Shown: positions 17,565 through 27,200 of the stretch, one piece after another | Layout: each line of letters opens with the position of its first letter | Position numbering within the stretch: position 1 is the stretch's first letter | Assembly: GCA_016722075.1 (NCBI GenBank) | Contig: JADKGW010000001.1 | Coordinates: forward strand, 1,054,001 to 1,118,000 | Source of the DNA: Candidatus Kouleothrix ribensis | GTDB taxonomy: Bacteria > Chloroflexota > Chloroflexia > Chloroflexales > Roseiflexaceae | DNA: 64,000 nucleotides | Direction of reading: 5' to 3' | Notes under the pieces: generated by a model | What the model was told of the DNA's origin: nothing | Seen by the model: only the letters and a program-made list of their open reading frames with translations | The model's database searches: none | Position numbers and translations under genes: made by a program

Positions 17565-19420
17565 GCATAGCCGGCCGGCTGCGCCCGCTGCTGCTCGGCC
17601 TGGCGCTGGTTGGGGCGGCATGCAGCGCTGCACCAGTGCAGCCCACGCCAGCGCCGGCCACCAGCCCGCCGGCGCCAGGCGCACTGATCGCGGCGGTCGG
17701 CACCGACCGCGCAGCCTACCCGCCCGGCACGCCGGTGCAGATCGAGGTGGCGCTGCACAACCGCAGCGGCGCGCCCTTCAGTGGGCAGGTCAGGCTGGCC
17801 TTCGAGCACCTGGGCCACATTGCCGCGCCGGCGCAGGCACAGCCGGTCGAGCGACTAGCTGCCGGCGCGACGCGCACGCTTACGTTCCGCTGGTCGCCAC
17901 CGCCGGCCGACTTCACCGGCTACCGCGTGGCGGCGACCGCGCTGGCGGGCGACACGCCGATCGACCAGGCCGCTAGCGCCGTCGATGTGTCGAGCGACTG
18001 GCGCAAATTCCCGCGCTACGGCTTCGTCAGCCGCTTTGGCGCCGAGGTCGATCCGGCCGCAGTGATCGACGCGCTGAACCGCTACCATATCAATGGCCTG
18101 CAGTTCTACGATTGGCAGTGGCAGCATCACCGGCCCTACTCGCCCGCGCCGGCCTGGCCCGACATCGCCGGGCGCAGCACCGACCGCGCCACGCTCGAGC
18201 AGCTGATCGCGCAGGCGCACCGCCGCGGCATGCTGGCGCTGAACTACAACCTGGCCTTCGGCGCCTACGACGGCTACTGGCGCGATGGCAGCGGCGTCAA
18301 GCTCGAGTGGGGCCTGTTCACGCAGGCCGGCGGCGGCTACACACCGGCCGAGCAAGATTTCCACCCGCTGCCGGCCACCTGGGCCAGCCCCAAGCTGTTC
18401 GTATTCGACCCGGCCAATCGCGATTGGCAGCAGTATATCTTCGCGCAGGAACGCCAGGTATTCGCGCATTTTGGCTTCGACGGCTGGCATATCGATACGC
18501 TCGGCAAGCGCGGGCTGCGCTGGAACTGGGATCAGCAGATCGTCGACATGCCCGACGCCTATGTCGATTTCGTGAGCCAGGCTCGCGCCGCGCTGGGCAC
18601 GCGCGTGGTGTTCAACAGCGTGGGCGGCTATGCGCAGAACCAGATCGCCGACGGCGCACCGGTCGATCTGATCTACTCGGAGCTATGGGAGAACGACGGC
18701 ATCAGCACCTACGCCGATATCGTCGACCTGGTTGAGCGCGCCCGCGCGCACACCGGCAAGGCGCTGGTGCTGCCGGGCTATATGAACAAGGCCTACGCCG
18801 AGCAGACGCCTACCGGCACCACGCGCACCTTTCGCGAGCCGTCGGTGCGGCTGGCCGACGCAGTTATCTTTGCCGCTGGCGCCGCGCACCTCGAGCTGGG
18901 CGACGGCGACGGCATGCTCTCGAACGAGTATTTCCCCAACCAGCGGCTGGTGATGAGCGATACGCTACGGGCAGCCATGCGCGACTACTATGATTTTCTG
19001 GTGGCCTACGAGAACCTGCTGCGCGATGACGCGACTGCCGGTACCAGCCGCCTGACGATCGACGGCCAGCCGACCAGCGGCGACGGCCGGCCCGGCACGA
19101 TCTGGCTGCTGCCACGCCGCGCCGGCGGCCGCGCGGTGCTGCATCTGATCAACCTGACGCACAATCGCCTGCGGCTGTGGCGCGATACCGGCGCGATCTA
19201 CCCGGCCCCCACGCCGCTAACCGGCCTGGCGCTGAAGCTCTACACCGAGCCGGCCGATGCCGGTGCGACGCTCTGGTACGCCACGCCCGACGCTAACCAC
19301 GGCCAGGCGAGTATGCTCGATTACACGCGTGGCACCGATGCGCAAGGGGCGTTCATGCGCTTTACGCTGCCGCGCCTGGAATACTGGGATCTGCTCTGGC
19401 TCGAACGCGGACAAACGTAG
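17561..19420 (+). CDS. GH66 dextranase/glucanotransferase lipoprotein
   Basis: The 619-residue precursor starts at a GTG that shares GTGA with the stop of the GH15 gene. The lipobox VGAAC gives Cys21, followed by a Pro/Ala/Thr linker. After an N-terminal beta-sandwich comes a GH66 barrel with nucleophile Asp312 (GFDGWHIDTLG) and acid/base Glu374 (IYSELWEND), spaced 62 residues apart. Unlike the secreted enzyme of this locus it has no CBM35 insert, which fits a dextranase more than a cyclising enzyme (inference). Anchored on the outer face of the membrane, it would trim oligosaccharides next to the ABC importer. A repeat tract follows the gene. Confidence 0.9.
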   Translation: MSIAGRLRPLLLGLALVGAACSAAPVQPTPAPATSPPAPGALIAAVGTDRAAYPPGTPVQIEVALHNRSGAPFSGQVRLAFEHLGHIAAPAQAQPVERLAAGATRTLTFRWSPPPADFTGYRVAATALAGDTPIDQAASAVDVSSDWRKFPRYGFVSRFGAEVDPAAVIDALNRYHINGLQFYDWQWQHHRPYSPAPAWPDIAGRSTDRATLEQLIAQAHRRGMLALNYNLAFGAYDGYWRDGSGVKLEWGLFTQAGGGYTPAEQDFHPLPATWASPKLFVFDPANRDWQQYIFAQERQVFAHFGFDGWHIDTLGKRGLRWNWDQQIVDMPDAYVDFVSQARAALGTRVVFNSVGGYAQNQIADGAPVDLIYSELWENDGISTYADIVDLVERARAHTGKALVLPGYMNKAYAEQTPTGTTRTFREPSVRLADAVIFAAGAAHLELGDGDGMLSNEYFPNQRLVMSDTLRAAMRDYYDFLVAYENLLRDDATAGTSRLTIDGQPTSGDGRPGTIWLLPRRAGGRAVLHLINLTHNRLRLWRDTGAIYPAPTPLTGLALKLYTEPADAGATLWYATPDANHGQASMLDYTRGTDAQGAFMRFTLPRLEYWDLLWLERGQT

Positions 19421-19625
19421 ACGTGCGATAGGACGCGGACGAACGCGGACAAACGCGGACGTGAGATAGGACGCGGACGAACGCGGACGTGAGATAGGAC
19501 GCGGACGAACGCGGACGAGTGCGGACGTGAGATAGGACGCGGACGAACGCAGACGAACGCGGACGAGTGCGGACGTGAGATAGGACGCGGACGAACGCAG
19601 ACGAACGCGGACGAACGCAGACGAA
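19421..19625. repeat. Tandem repeats of GCGGACGAAC and GTGAGATAGGAC words
   Basis: The region consists of repeated units of the type GATAGGACGCGGACGAACGC with interspersed GCGGACGTGA and GAGTGCGGAC, with the order varying. It lies between the lipoprotein GH66 gene and the cytoplasmic GH66 gene. From 19626 to 19787 a partly repeated GTTCTGATCGAAAATAGG pair and an inverted repeat (TACTCGGTTTTCCGCTC / GCGGAAAACCGAGTA, about 19719-19756) follow; the latter has an A-rich tract after it and may terminate transcription. Reading frames through the repeats are spurious. Confidence 0.9.
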
Positions 19626-19787
19626 CATAGGGCTAAAGCTGGCTGGCGCACGGCGTTCTGATCGAAAATAGGACAGTAATCCTCGTTCTGATCGAAAATA
19701 GGCCATGAATCCTCATGTACTCGGTTTTCCGCTCGTAGCGCGGAAAACCGAGTACTAAAAAAACATACACCATAAGGAATAACCGCT

Positions 19788-21494
19788 ATGCCACACACGC
19801 CGATCGCTATCGCCGATGTCGCGCCCGATCGTGCCAGCTACCGCCCCGGCGATCCGGCGCGCATCACCGTCACGCTGACGCCGCCGCACACCAGCGGGCC
19901 GGCCCAGCTGATGCTGGTGCTGACGCACCTCGACGAAACGGTGGTGCGCCAGGCGCGCGATCTGCTGCTGGCGGCCGATACGGCTGCGCAAGTGACGTTT
20001 ATGCTGCCGCTGCCGCTCGACACGCCGCGCGGTTATGGGCTGGAGGCTACCCTGTACGACGCGCATGGCCAGGTGCTGGCTACCGGCAGCGGCGCGCTCG
20101 ATGTGCTCGAGCGCTGGTCGCAGGCGCCGCGCTACGGCTTTCTGTCGGACTTTGCGCCTGGCCAGCACGATGTGCCGGCCCGCTGCGACTCGCTGCTGCG
20201 CAACCACCTGAACGTCGTGCAGTTCTACGACTGGATGTGGCGGCATTATGTGCTGCTGCCGCCGGCCGACCAGGTTGACCCGGCCGATCAGGGCTTCACC
20301 GACGCGCTGGGCCGCCGGCTCTCGCTTGCGACCGTACGCGCGGCGATTGCGGCGGTGCAGGCGCGCGGCGCGGCCGCGCTGGCCTATGGCGCGGTGTATG
20401 GCGCTGAACCCGAGTATGCCGACGCGCACCCCGAGCTGGTGCTGCTCGACGAGCAGGGCCAGCGCGTCAGCCTGGCCGAGCTGTTCTACATCATGAACAT
20501 CGCACCCGACTCGCCCTGGACGCCGCAGATCGTGGCCGAGTTTGCGCGCTGTGTGCGCGAGCTGGGCTTCGATGGTATTCACCTCGACCAGTACGGCTTC
20601 CCGAAGACCGCGCGCACCGCCGCCGGCCAGCTGGTCGATCTCAGCGAACACTTTCCGCCGCTGATCGACGCCGCGCGCGCAGCCGTGGTGGCCGTGCGGC
20701 CCGGCGCCGGCGTGATCTTCAATGCCGTCGGCAACTGGCCGATCGAGACCGTCGCGCCGACGACGCAAGACGTTGTATATATCGAGGTCTGGCCACCCGA
20801 CGAGAGCTATAACGACCTGCGCAGGCTGATCGCCGAGGCCAGGCGGCTAAGCAGGGGTAAGCCGGTGATCCTGGCGGCCTATCTCGCGCCGTTCCTCGAT
20901 TGCCCGCCCGAGCTGCTGCCCCAGGCCGAGGCGGCCGCGCTGCTGGCGACCGCCGCGATTGCGGCCGGCGGTGGCTCGCACCTGCTGCTCGGCGAGCACG
21001 ACGGGATTCTGTGCGACCCGTACTACCCCAAGTATGCCAGGCTGCGGCCAGCGTTTGTGCCGTGCCTGCATGCCTACTACGACTTTGTGGTGCGCTACGA
21101 GGAGTGGCTGGTGGCGGCCGAATTGCGCGATTGGCCCGAGGCTGAGCTGACGCTCGACGGCGTGCCCGCCACGGCGCCGGCTGTGCCCGGCCAGGTCTGG
21201 GCGATCACCAGGCGCCGGCCGGGCTATGGCGTGATCAACCTGATCAACCTGGCCGACCAGGCCGCGCTCGACTGGAATGCCCTGCGCACGCCGCCCACGC
21301 CACGCGGGCCGATCGTGCTCGAGCTGGCCGAATGGCAGCCGGTGCAGCGGGTGCTGCTGCTGGTGCCCGGCAGCGTGCCAGGCCAGCCGGTTACGCTGGA
21401 ATTCACGCAGGCCGGCGGGCGGCTGCACACCGAGCTGCCGCAGCTGCACGTCTGGGCCGTGCTCGTGTGCGTGCTGGCCGACGCGCGCGGCTGA
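19788..21494 (+). CDS. Cytoplasmic GH66 enzyme
   Basis: The 568-residue protein begins without signal peptide or lipobox (MPHTPIAIADVAPDRASYRP), so it should be intracellular. It keeps the family layout: N-terminal beta-sandwich (about 1-115), barrel with nucleophile Asp267 (GFDGIHLDQYG) and acid/base Glu333 (VVYIEVWPPDE), and a C-terminal beta domain (about 470-568). There is no CBM35. It is the third GH66 in this locus, and the only one in the cytoplasm; inferred role is opening or shortening imported cyclic or long oligosaccharides ahead of the GH15 enzyme. AAGGAA lies upstream of the ATG. The repeat tract before it may separate it from the main transcription unit. Confidence 0.87.
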   Translation: MPHTPIAIADVAPDRASYRPGDPARITVTLTPPHTSGPAQLMLVLTHLDETVVRQARDLLLAADTAAQVTFMLPLPLDTPRGYGLEATLYDAHGQVLATGSGALDVLERWSQAPRYGFLSDFAPGQHDVPARCDSLLRNHLNVVQFYDWMWRHYVLLPPADQVDPADQGFTDALGRRLSLATVRAAIAAVQARGAAALAYGAVYGAEPEYADAHPELVLLDEQGQRVSLAELFYIMNIAPDSPWTPQIVAEFARCVRELGFDGIHLDQYGFPKTARTAAGQLVDLSEHFPPLIDAARAAVVAVRPGAGVIFNAVGNWPIETVAPTTQDVVYIEVWPPDESYNDLRRLIAEARRLSRGKPVILAAYLAPFLDCPPELLPQAEAAALLATAAIAAGGGSHLLLGEHDGILCDPYYPKYARLRPAFVPCLHAYYDFVVRYEEWLVAAELRDWPEAELTLDGVPATAPAVPGQVWAITRRRPGYGVINLINLADQAALDWNALRTPPTPRGPIVLELAEWQPVQRVLLLVPGSVPGQPVTLEFTQAGGRLHTELPQLHVWAVLVCVLADARG

Positions 21495-21526
21495 GCTGCG
21501 CGCGGTGCGCGCCTAGCCGCGCATGC

Positions 21527-22939
21527 TCATGCCCGCGCCAGCGCCTCTTGCGGGCTGTTGGCCACCGCCAGGTCGCCCAGCACGATGCCCTGCTGCACCA
21601 GGCTGAGCGCCACCATCGCCGAGATGCCGCTCACAACCACCTGGCAGCCCAGCAGGCGCAGCGCGCGCGCGGTGTCGATCAGGCTCTGGGCTACGGCAGG
21701 GTCGACCACCGGCACGCCGCTCACATCCAGGATGACCAGCCGTGTGTACCGGCCGTAGACATCGCGCAGCAGCCGGGCCGTGAGCGCCTGGGCGCGCCGG
21801 CTGTCGAGCACCCCAACGATTGGCGCCAGCAGCACACCCTCGGCGACTGTGACGCTGGGGGTTTCGAGCGTAGCCACCAGGTCGATCAAGCGCCCTTGCT
21901 CGGCGTTGCGGGTCGCCAGCTCCTCGACGCGCTGCTCGAGATCGGTGACATCGCGCCCAACTATCAGCGTGCCGCGGCGGTGCGCGTGGCCATCGACCAC
22001 CGGCGCGAGCCGCAGCATGATCCGGCGCTGCTCGAAGCCGGCGTGGATCTCGATCGGTGTGCCCAGGCGCTCCATCTCGGCCAGGCCCGCGCTGATCGCC
22101 TCGTGCGAGCTGCTGGATGCCGCCAGGCGCTCGGCCAGCACCTGGTCGGGCGCTAACCCGATCTGCTCGGCCTGCCGGTTGGCATAGACGATCGCGCCGC
22201 TGGTATCGGCGATCACGATCAGATCGCTGCTCTCGCGCAGGGCCATATCGAGCGCTACCTTGGTGGGGATGACCAGGCGCGACCGGACGATCACGTAGGT
22301 CAGGGCCAGCAGGATCGGCAAGGGGTTCAGCAGTCCGCCATACGCGCCCAGAAAGCGCGCCTGGTTAAGAAACCCCAGCGTGGCGGTCAGGGCGACGCCG
22401 CCAAACAGAATCGCAATCGGCGTGCGCGACTCGGGCCGGCCTAGCGCGCTAACCGCCAGAATCGCCAGTGGCACCAGGTAGCTGCAGGCCAGCAAGATCA
22501 GCAGGATCAGCCCCTGTGGGCGTAGCAGCTCGTAGCTGGCGCCCTGCGGCCCGATCTGCACCGCGCCGAAGAACACGTGCAGCTGCGCGCCGAAGTCGAG
22601 CGCGATCAGCCCCAGCACCACCACGTATGGCAGGCTGATCCAGATGATTGGCCGGCGCCCCTGCCACCACTGCGGCATAAACAGCTGGCTGAGCATCCAG
22701 AGCAGCGTCAGGCTGAACAGGCCAACGCTGATATAAAACAGATTCTCGGCGGCAATCATCAGGCCGGGGCTATGCACAACCAGCCGGATCGGTGTCAGCA
22801 GCACGATCAGCGTAATATCAAGCAGCATCAGTACGAAAAACCGCGCCGGCCGGTAATCCCACGCCGAGATGCTGATCGCGGCAGCCAGGCCAGCCAGCAC
22901 CATGAGAAAGATAACTGATGAGATGAGCCTCAATTCCAT
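21527..22939 (-). CDS. Membrane PAS-STAS signalling protein
   Basis: The 470-residue protein has about seven hydrophobic segments in residues 1-235, like the 7TM sensory modules of histidine kinases, then a PAS domain (about 238-345; DLIVIADTSGAIVYANRQAE), a short coiled coil and a C-terminal STAS domain (about 362-470; VILDVSGVPVVDPAVAQSLI). No kinase or GGDEF domain is present, so it should pass its signal through STAS-mediated protein binding, as RsbR-type stressosome proteins do. The likely phospho-site is the Ser of DVSGV. Its STAS resembles that of the soluble protein at 4324-5892. It is convergent with the GH66 gene and has no evident operon partner. Confidence 0.85.
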   Translation of the reverse strand: MELRLISSVIFLMVLAGLAAAISISAWDYRPARFFVLMLLDITLIVLLTPIRLVVHSPGLMIAAENLFYISVGLFSLTLLWMLSQLFMPQWWQGRRPIIWISLPYVVVLGLIALDFGAQLHVFFGAVQIGPQGASYELLRPQGLILLILLACSYLVPLAILAVSALGRPESRTPIAILFGGVALTATLGFLNQARFLGAYGGLLNPLPILLALTYVIVRSRLVIPTKVALDMALRESSDLIVIADTSGAIVYANRQAEQIGLAPDQVLAERLAASSSSHEAISAGLAEMERLGTPIEIHAGFEQRRIMLRLAPVVDGHAHRRGTLIVGRDVTDLEQRVEELATRNAEQGRLIDLVATLETPSVTVAEGVLLAPIVGVLDSRRAQALTARLLRDVYGRYTRLVILDVSGVPVVDPAVAQSLIDTARALRLLGCQVVVSGISAMVALSLVQQGIVLGDLAVANSPQEALARA

Positions 22940-23424
22940 CGATTCTGCCTGCCCCTGTGCGCTGAACAGCTTCTGAAACGCCGCAGCTATGCGCTAACCA
23001 CGATCGCATTATACCAAATCCAAACGAAGACGTACGCCCCAGGCCTGTTTCGTGAGCGGTGCAGCCGCCCGCGACGCACGGTGCTACCTGGCGCCGCCAC
23101 GCAGCACACCCGCACATGCACGTAATTGGCCATGTAATGGCGAATAAACGGATAAAAACTGGTTTTTAGGGTATTTCGATAGAATTAGATTACGGCATAT
23201 GAAAATTAACCGCTATCGCTGCAATAAGGCCAGATAATAGTAATTTAATCGCTAAATCAGCGTGTAATTCGCAGAAATTAACCGATACTACAGCGCCGAT
23301 TAAGCGGCCGGTGCTACGGTAACGCCATACCGACCGGCGAGCGGGCCCCTCGGCGGCGGCGAGAAAGACTGGCGGTGGCGGATTGCAGGCCACTCGCAAA
23401 ACCGATATGAAAGGGGAAATCATC
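22940..23424. other. Intergenic region, partly AT-rich
   Basis: Between two divergent genes. From about 23140 to 23290 the sequence is clearly richer in A and T than its surroundings and is probably where promoters lie, but no -35/-10 pair with good spacing stands out. No small gene or RNA was recognised. Confidence 0.5.
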
Positions 23425-24147
23425 ATGGCTATCGCTGAGAAAGAGCTGACAGTCAAGGCAAATCGTGTTGGTCTTGAGGGCGCGATGGCGACCACCCCCG
23501 AAGGCAAGCAGGTGCCGGTGCCCGCCGACATCCTGGCCAAAGCGCAGGACGTGATCGACGGCTACACCGCCAGCATGACCGAGCGCGCCAACGCCTACAT
23601 CGAGCGCCGCGCCCAGGGCATCGGCGAAGAGCAGTCGGGCCCCTACAACGCCTTCGACCTGGCGGTGCTCTCGCCGATCCAGTTCGTCGCTAACCCGCCC
23701 TACCTGCCGCACAAGGTGATCGCCGGTGGCGAGCTGACGCTGGTGCTGGCGTATATGTGGACGAACCCCACCGTGGACATCGCCAACGGCTTCCTGAACC
23801 CGGCATCGCTCCAGCTGGGCGGGCGCCCCTACCGCGTGCGCTTCGAGCAGATCGACCTGACCAACGTGACCAACGGCCCCGATTTCGCAATCGCCAGCGT
23901 GTTCGGCCCGATCGCGCCGATGCTGACGGTGCTGCCGTGGTTCTTCATCGCGCCGAACCCCGGCGTGAACCCGCGGTTGATGGAGCTGAACGTGACCGCC
24001 GATGTGACCTTCCCACTGCAGCCATGGGCGGCCTTCGCCACCAACCACTACGACCTCGACAACGACCCGGCGTTCCTGGGCATCCCCGGCGCCGGGCCAG
24101 GCTGGCGGCATGGCCAGCCGCTGCGCTACCTGGTGTACCCGAAGTAG
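23425..24147 (+). CDS. Unknown 240-residue soluble protein
   Basis: The start at 23425 follows AAAGGGGAAATC, better than the upstream ATGs. The protein has a helical N-terminal third (KELTVKANRVGLEGAMATTP, then DVIDGYTASMTERANAYIER) and a beta-rich remainder with many Pro and Asn (for example LPWFFIAPNPGVNPRLM). No signal peptide, membrane segment or catalytic motif is visible and no family was recognised. A strong terminator follows. It precedes the M36 peptidase gene, which also lacks a signal peptide, but the terminator between them argues against a shared transcript. Confidence 0.75.
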   Translation: MAIAEKELTVKANRVGLEGAMATTPEGKQVPVPADILAKAQDVIDGYTASMTERANAYIERRAQGIGEEQSGPYNAFDLAVLSPIQFVANPPYLPHKVIAGGELTLVLAYMWTNPTVDIANGFLNPASLQLGGRPYRVRFEQIDLTNVTNGPDFAIASVFGPIAPMLTVLPWFFIAPNPGVNPRLMELNVTADVTFPLQPWAAFATNHYDLDNDPAFLGIPGAGPGWRHGQPLRYLVYPK

Positions 24148-24169
24148 TGCCGGCCGGCGGATCGTGATC

Positions 24170-24213
24170 AGCTGGCCCCAGTGCGATTGGTCGCGCTGGG
24201 GCCAGCTGTTTCT
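24170..24213 (+). terminator. Rho-independent terminator
   Basis: AGCTGGCCCCAG (24170-24181) pairs with CTGGGGCCAGCT (24196-24207), followed by GTTTCTT. It ends the transcript of the unknown 240-residue protein, 20 bases before the peptidase start. Confidence 0.85.
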
Positions 24214-24232
24214 TCAATAGAAGGAAAAAGCT

Positions 24233-27200
24233 ATGGCTCGCGAACTCGATCGACGTAATCCGCACCTGAATAATGCGACGCCGGCTCGCCAGGAGGCCCT
24301 GCGCGCGCTGGCCGGCGAAGCACGCCTACCCGGCGACGGCCGCGTGAGTATTGCCGGCTTCGACGCAGCCACCGGCAATCCGTCTGGGCTGCGCTCGGCC
24401 GATGGCCGGCGCGAACAGGGCAACTATGTCCAGCGTGCGCTCGAACACGTGCAGCAGCTGAGCGGCGCCAGGGTGCTGGGGCTCGAGGCCGGGCAGGCGC
24501 CTGAGTATCAGCCCGACCCGCACGTGCAGACGGCCAGCAGCGGGGCGGTGGCGGTGCATCTTCAGCAGCTCTATAAAGGCATACCGATCTTCCAGGCCGG
24601 CCAGGCCGTGCGCTTTACGCCCGATGGCCGGCTGCAAGAGGCGCTCGGCAGCGCGGTGCCGATCGCCCAGGAGCGCTCGGCCACGCCGCAGATCGCGCTT
24701 CAAGTGGCTGTGCAGCGCGCCGCCGCACACGTGGCCACGCCCGACGCCGACGAGTACGGCGCGGTCGATCAGTTCGGCGAGCCGCTGCCGGTGATGCCGA
24801 TCGACCTCAGCGGCTTCGAGCCGCAGGTGCTCGCCAGCTTCGCCAATACACCCGCGCGCCTGAGCACCCTGGCGCCGGGGCCGTTCGCCGACCCGATCAA
24901 GGCCCAGCTGATCTGGTTCGACCTCGACGGCGACCTGCGGCTGTGCTGGGAGGTTGTGCTTACCCTGCCGAACCACAGCGGCCAGTACCGCACGCTGGTC
25001 GATGCCACCACCGGCGCGATCCAATACTGCCGCCAGCTGATCGCCACAATCGCCGCGCGCGGCAATGTCTACCCGCGCGACGGCTCTGGCAACCGCACCA
25101 TGCTCGACTTCCCGCGCCAGCCGGGCGACTACCACATCCCCATCCCCGGCGACCTACCGAATAGCTTCCCTGAACCGTGGGTTGCCGGCAGCCAGACGGT
25201 TGGCAACTGCGCCTATGCGCACCTGGGCGACAGCGGCCCGCCCAGCGACGGCGCGCCGCACAATGGCGTGATGGCCTTCGACCCGGCCGATGCCTACGGC
25301 GACGATCAGAAGGTGCTGAATATCTTCTACCTGAACTGCTACATGCACGACTTCTTCTACATGCTCGGTTTCCGCGAGCACGACGGCAACTTCCAGCGCG
25401 ATAACTTCGGGCGTGGCGGCGCGGCCTCCGACCGCGTCGACGCGCGCGCGCACAGCGGCGCGGTGTGGGGCACCGCGAATATGTACACGCCGGCCGACGG
25501 CAGCAGCCCGGTGATGAACATGGGCCTGGTTACATCGACCGGCCGGCACACTGCGTTCGACTCGAGTGTGGTGTTCCACGAGTATATGCACGGCGTCACC
25601 AACCGGCTGGTGGGCGGGCCGCAGAATGTGCGCGCGCTCGACGGCGACCAGGGCCTGGCCATGGGCGAGGGCTGGGGCGACTACATCGCCTGCACGATCA
25701 ACGACACAACCGTGGTGGGCGCGTGGGTGAAGAACACGCCCGGCGGCCTGCGCAAGTACCCCTACGACAGCAATTTCCCCGATCACTTCGGCATGCTCGG
25801 CACCGGCCGCTACACCGAGCCACACAACAACGGCGAGATCTGGTGCGCCGCGCTGATGGAGCTGAACCGCCAGATCGGCGGCGCACTGCACGATGCGCAG
25901 CGCGGCAAGCACCTGGGCCTGCAGCTGGTGGTCGATGCACTGAAGCTCTCGCGCGCCAACCCCAGCTTCCTCGACATGCGCGACGCGATCGTGAGCGCGC
26001 TCGAGCATATGCACACGGCTGGGCAGCTCGGCGCGGCCGAGTATACGCTGGTACTGCGCGCGCTCTGGCTGGCGTTCGCAACGTTTGGCATGGGGCCGCG
26101 GGCCAGCTCGAACGGCGCGACCCTGTTCGGGATTGTGGCCGACATGCAGCCGCCGGCCGATCTGCCCAGCCCCGCGCCGGCCGGCGAGATCCGCGCCGAG
26201 TCGCAGCCCGGCCTGGCCATCCCCGACAACGACCCGGCCGGCGTGGCCGATACGATCACGATCGCGCAGGCCGGTGCGCTCAGCCAGATCAGCGTGGCGG
26301 TCGATATCGCCCACACCTATATCGGCGATCTGCAGCTGACCCTGGTGACGCCGAACGGCGCGCGCGCCACGCTGCACGATCGCGCGGGCGGCAGCACGCA
26401 CGACCTGGTGCGTAGCTACACCAGCGCCAACAGCCCGGCGCTCGCGGCGCTGGCCGGCGCGCCAACCCAGGGCGAGTGGCAGCTGCACGTGGCCGATCTC
26501 GAGGCGCAGGATGCCGGCACGCTGCGCAGCTGGAGCATCGCGATGCACCTGGCGGCTGCGCCGATCGAGCAGCCAGGCGCATTCGACGACTTCACGCGCA
26601 TCCGCGGTATCGCCGCGACCATGGAGCGCCGGCTGCACGCGGCCGGCATCCAGACGTACGCGCAGCTGGCGGCACACACCCTGCCCGATCTGGTGGCCAA
26701 GCTGGGGCTGAATGGCGCACTGGCCAGGAGCGCCGAGCGCAATCGATGGATCGAGCAGGCGCGCGAGCTGGCCAGTGCGGCTGAGCCGGCCGAGCCGGCA
26801 CCGAACGAGGCTGGCGCGGCCATTGAGCGCCAGCACTATGCCACATTCATTGTCGAGCTGCTGCTGGGTGAAGAAAGCGAGGTGCGCCGCACGCGCGTCA
26901 AACATGTGCAGGAAGGCGAGCAGGGCGTCTGGGCCGGCTGGGAGGATGGCCGGCTGGTCAGCTTCTTTGTCGAGCATGCTGCGCTGCGGCCGGCCGAGCT
27001 GAAGCTGCCGGGCGAGCTAGAGATCGATGTGGGCGAGATCGACGTGATGGCGATCGACGAGCCGGGCGGGCGCAACACGCACTTGCACGCCGAGCTGGGC
27101 TTCCGGCTGGCCGGGCTGGGCGCGCGCGCCGCCGCCAAGGCCGGCAGCAACTACCTGGTTCATATGCTGGCCTACCTGATCGCCAGCGGCGAGACGGTGG

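Noticed and set aside
23150..23300. Possible riboswitch or small RNA in the AT-rich intergenic stretch
   Set aside because: No conserved riboswitch core or stable long stem was found by eye.
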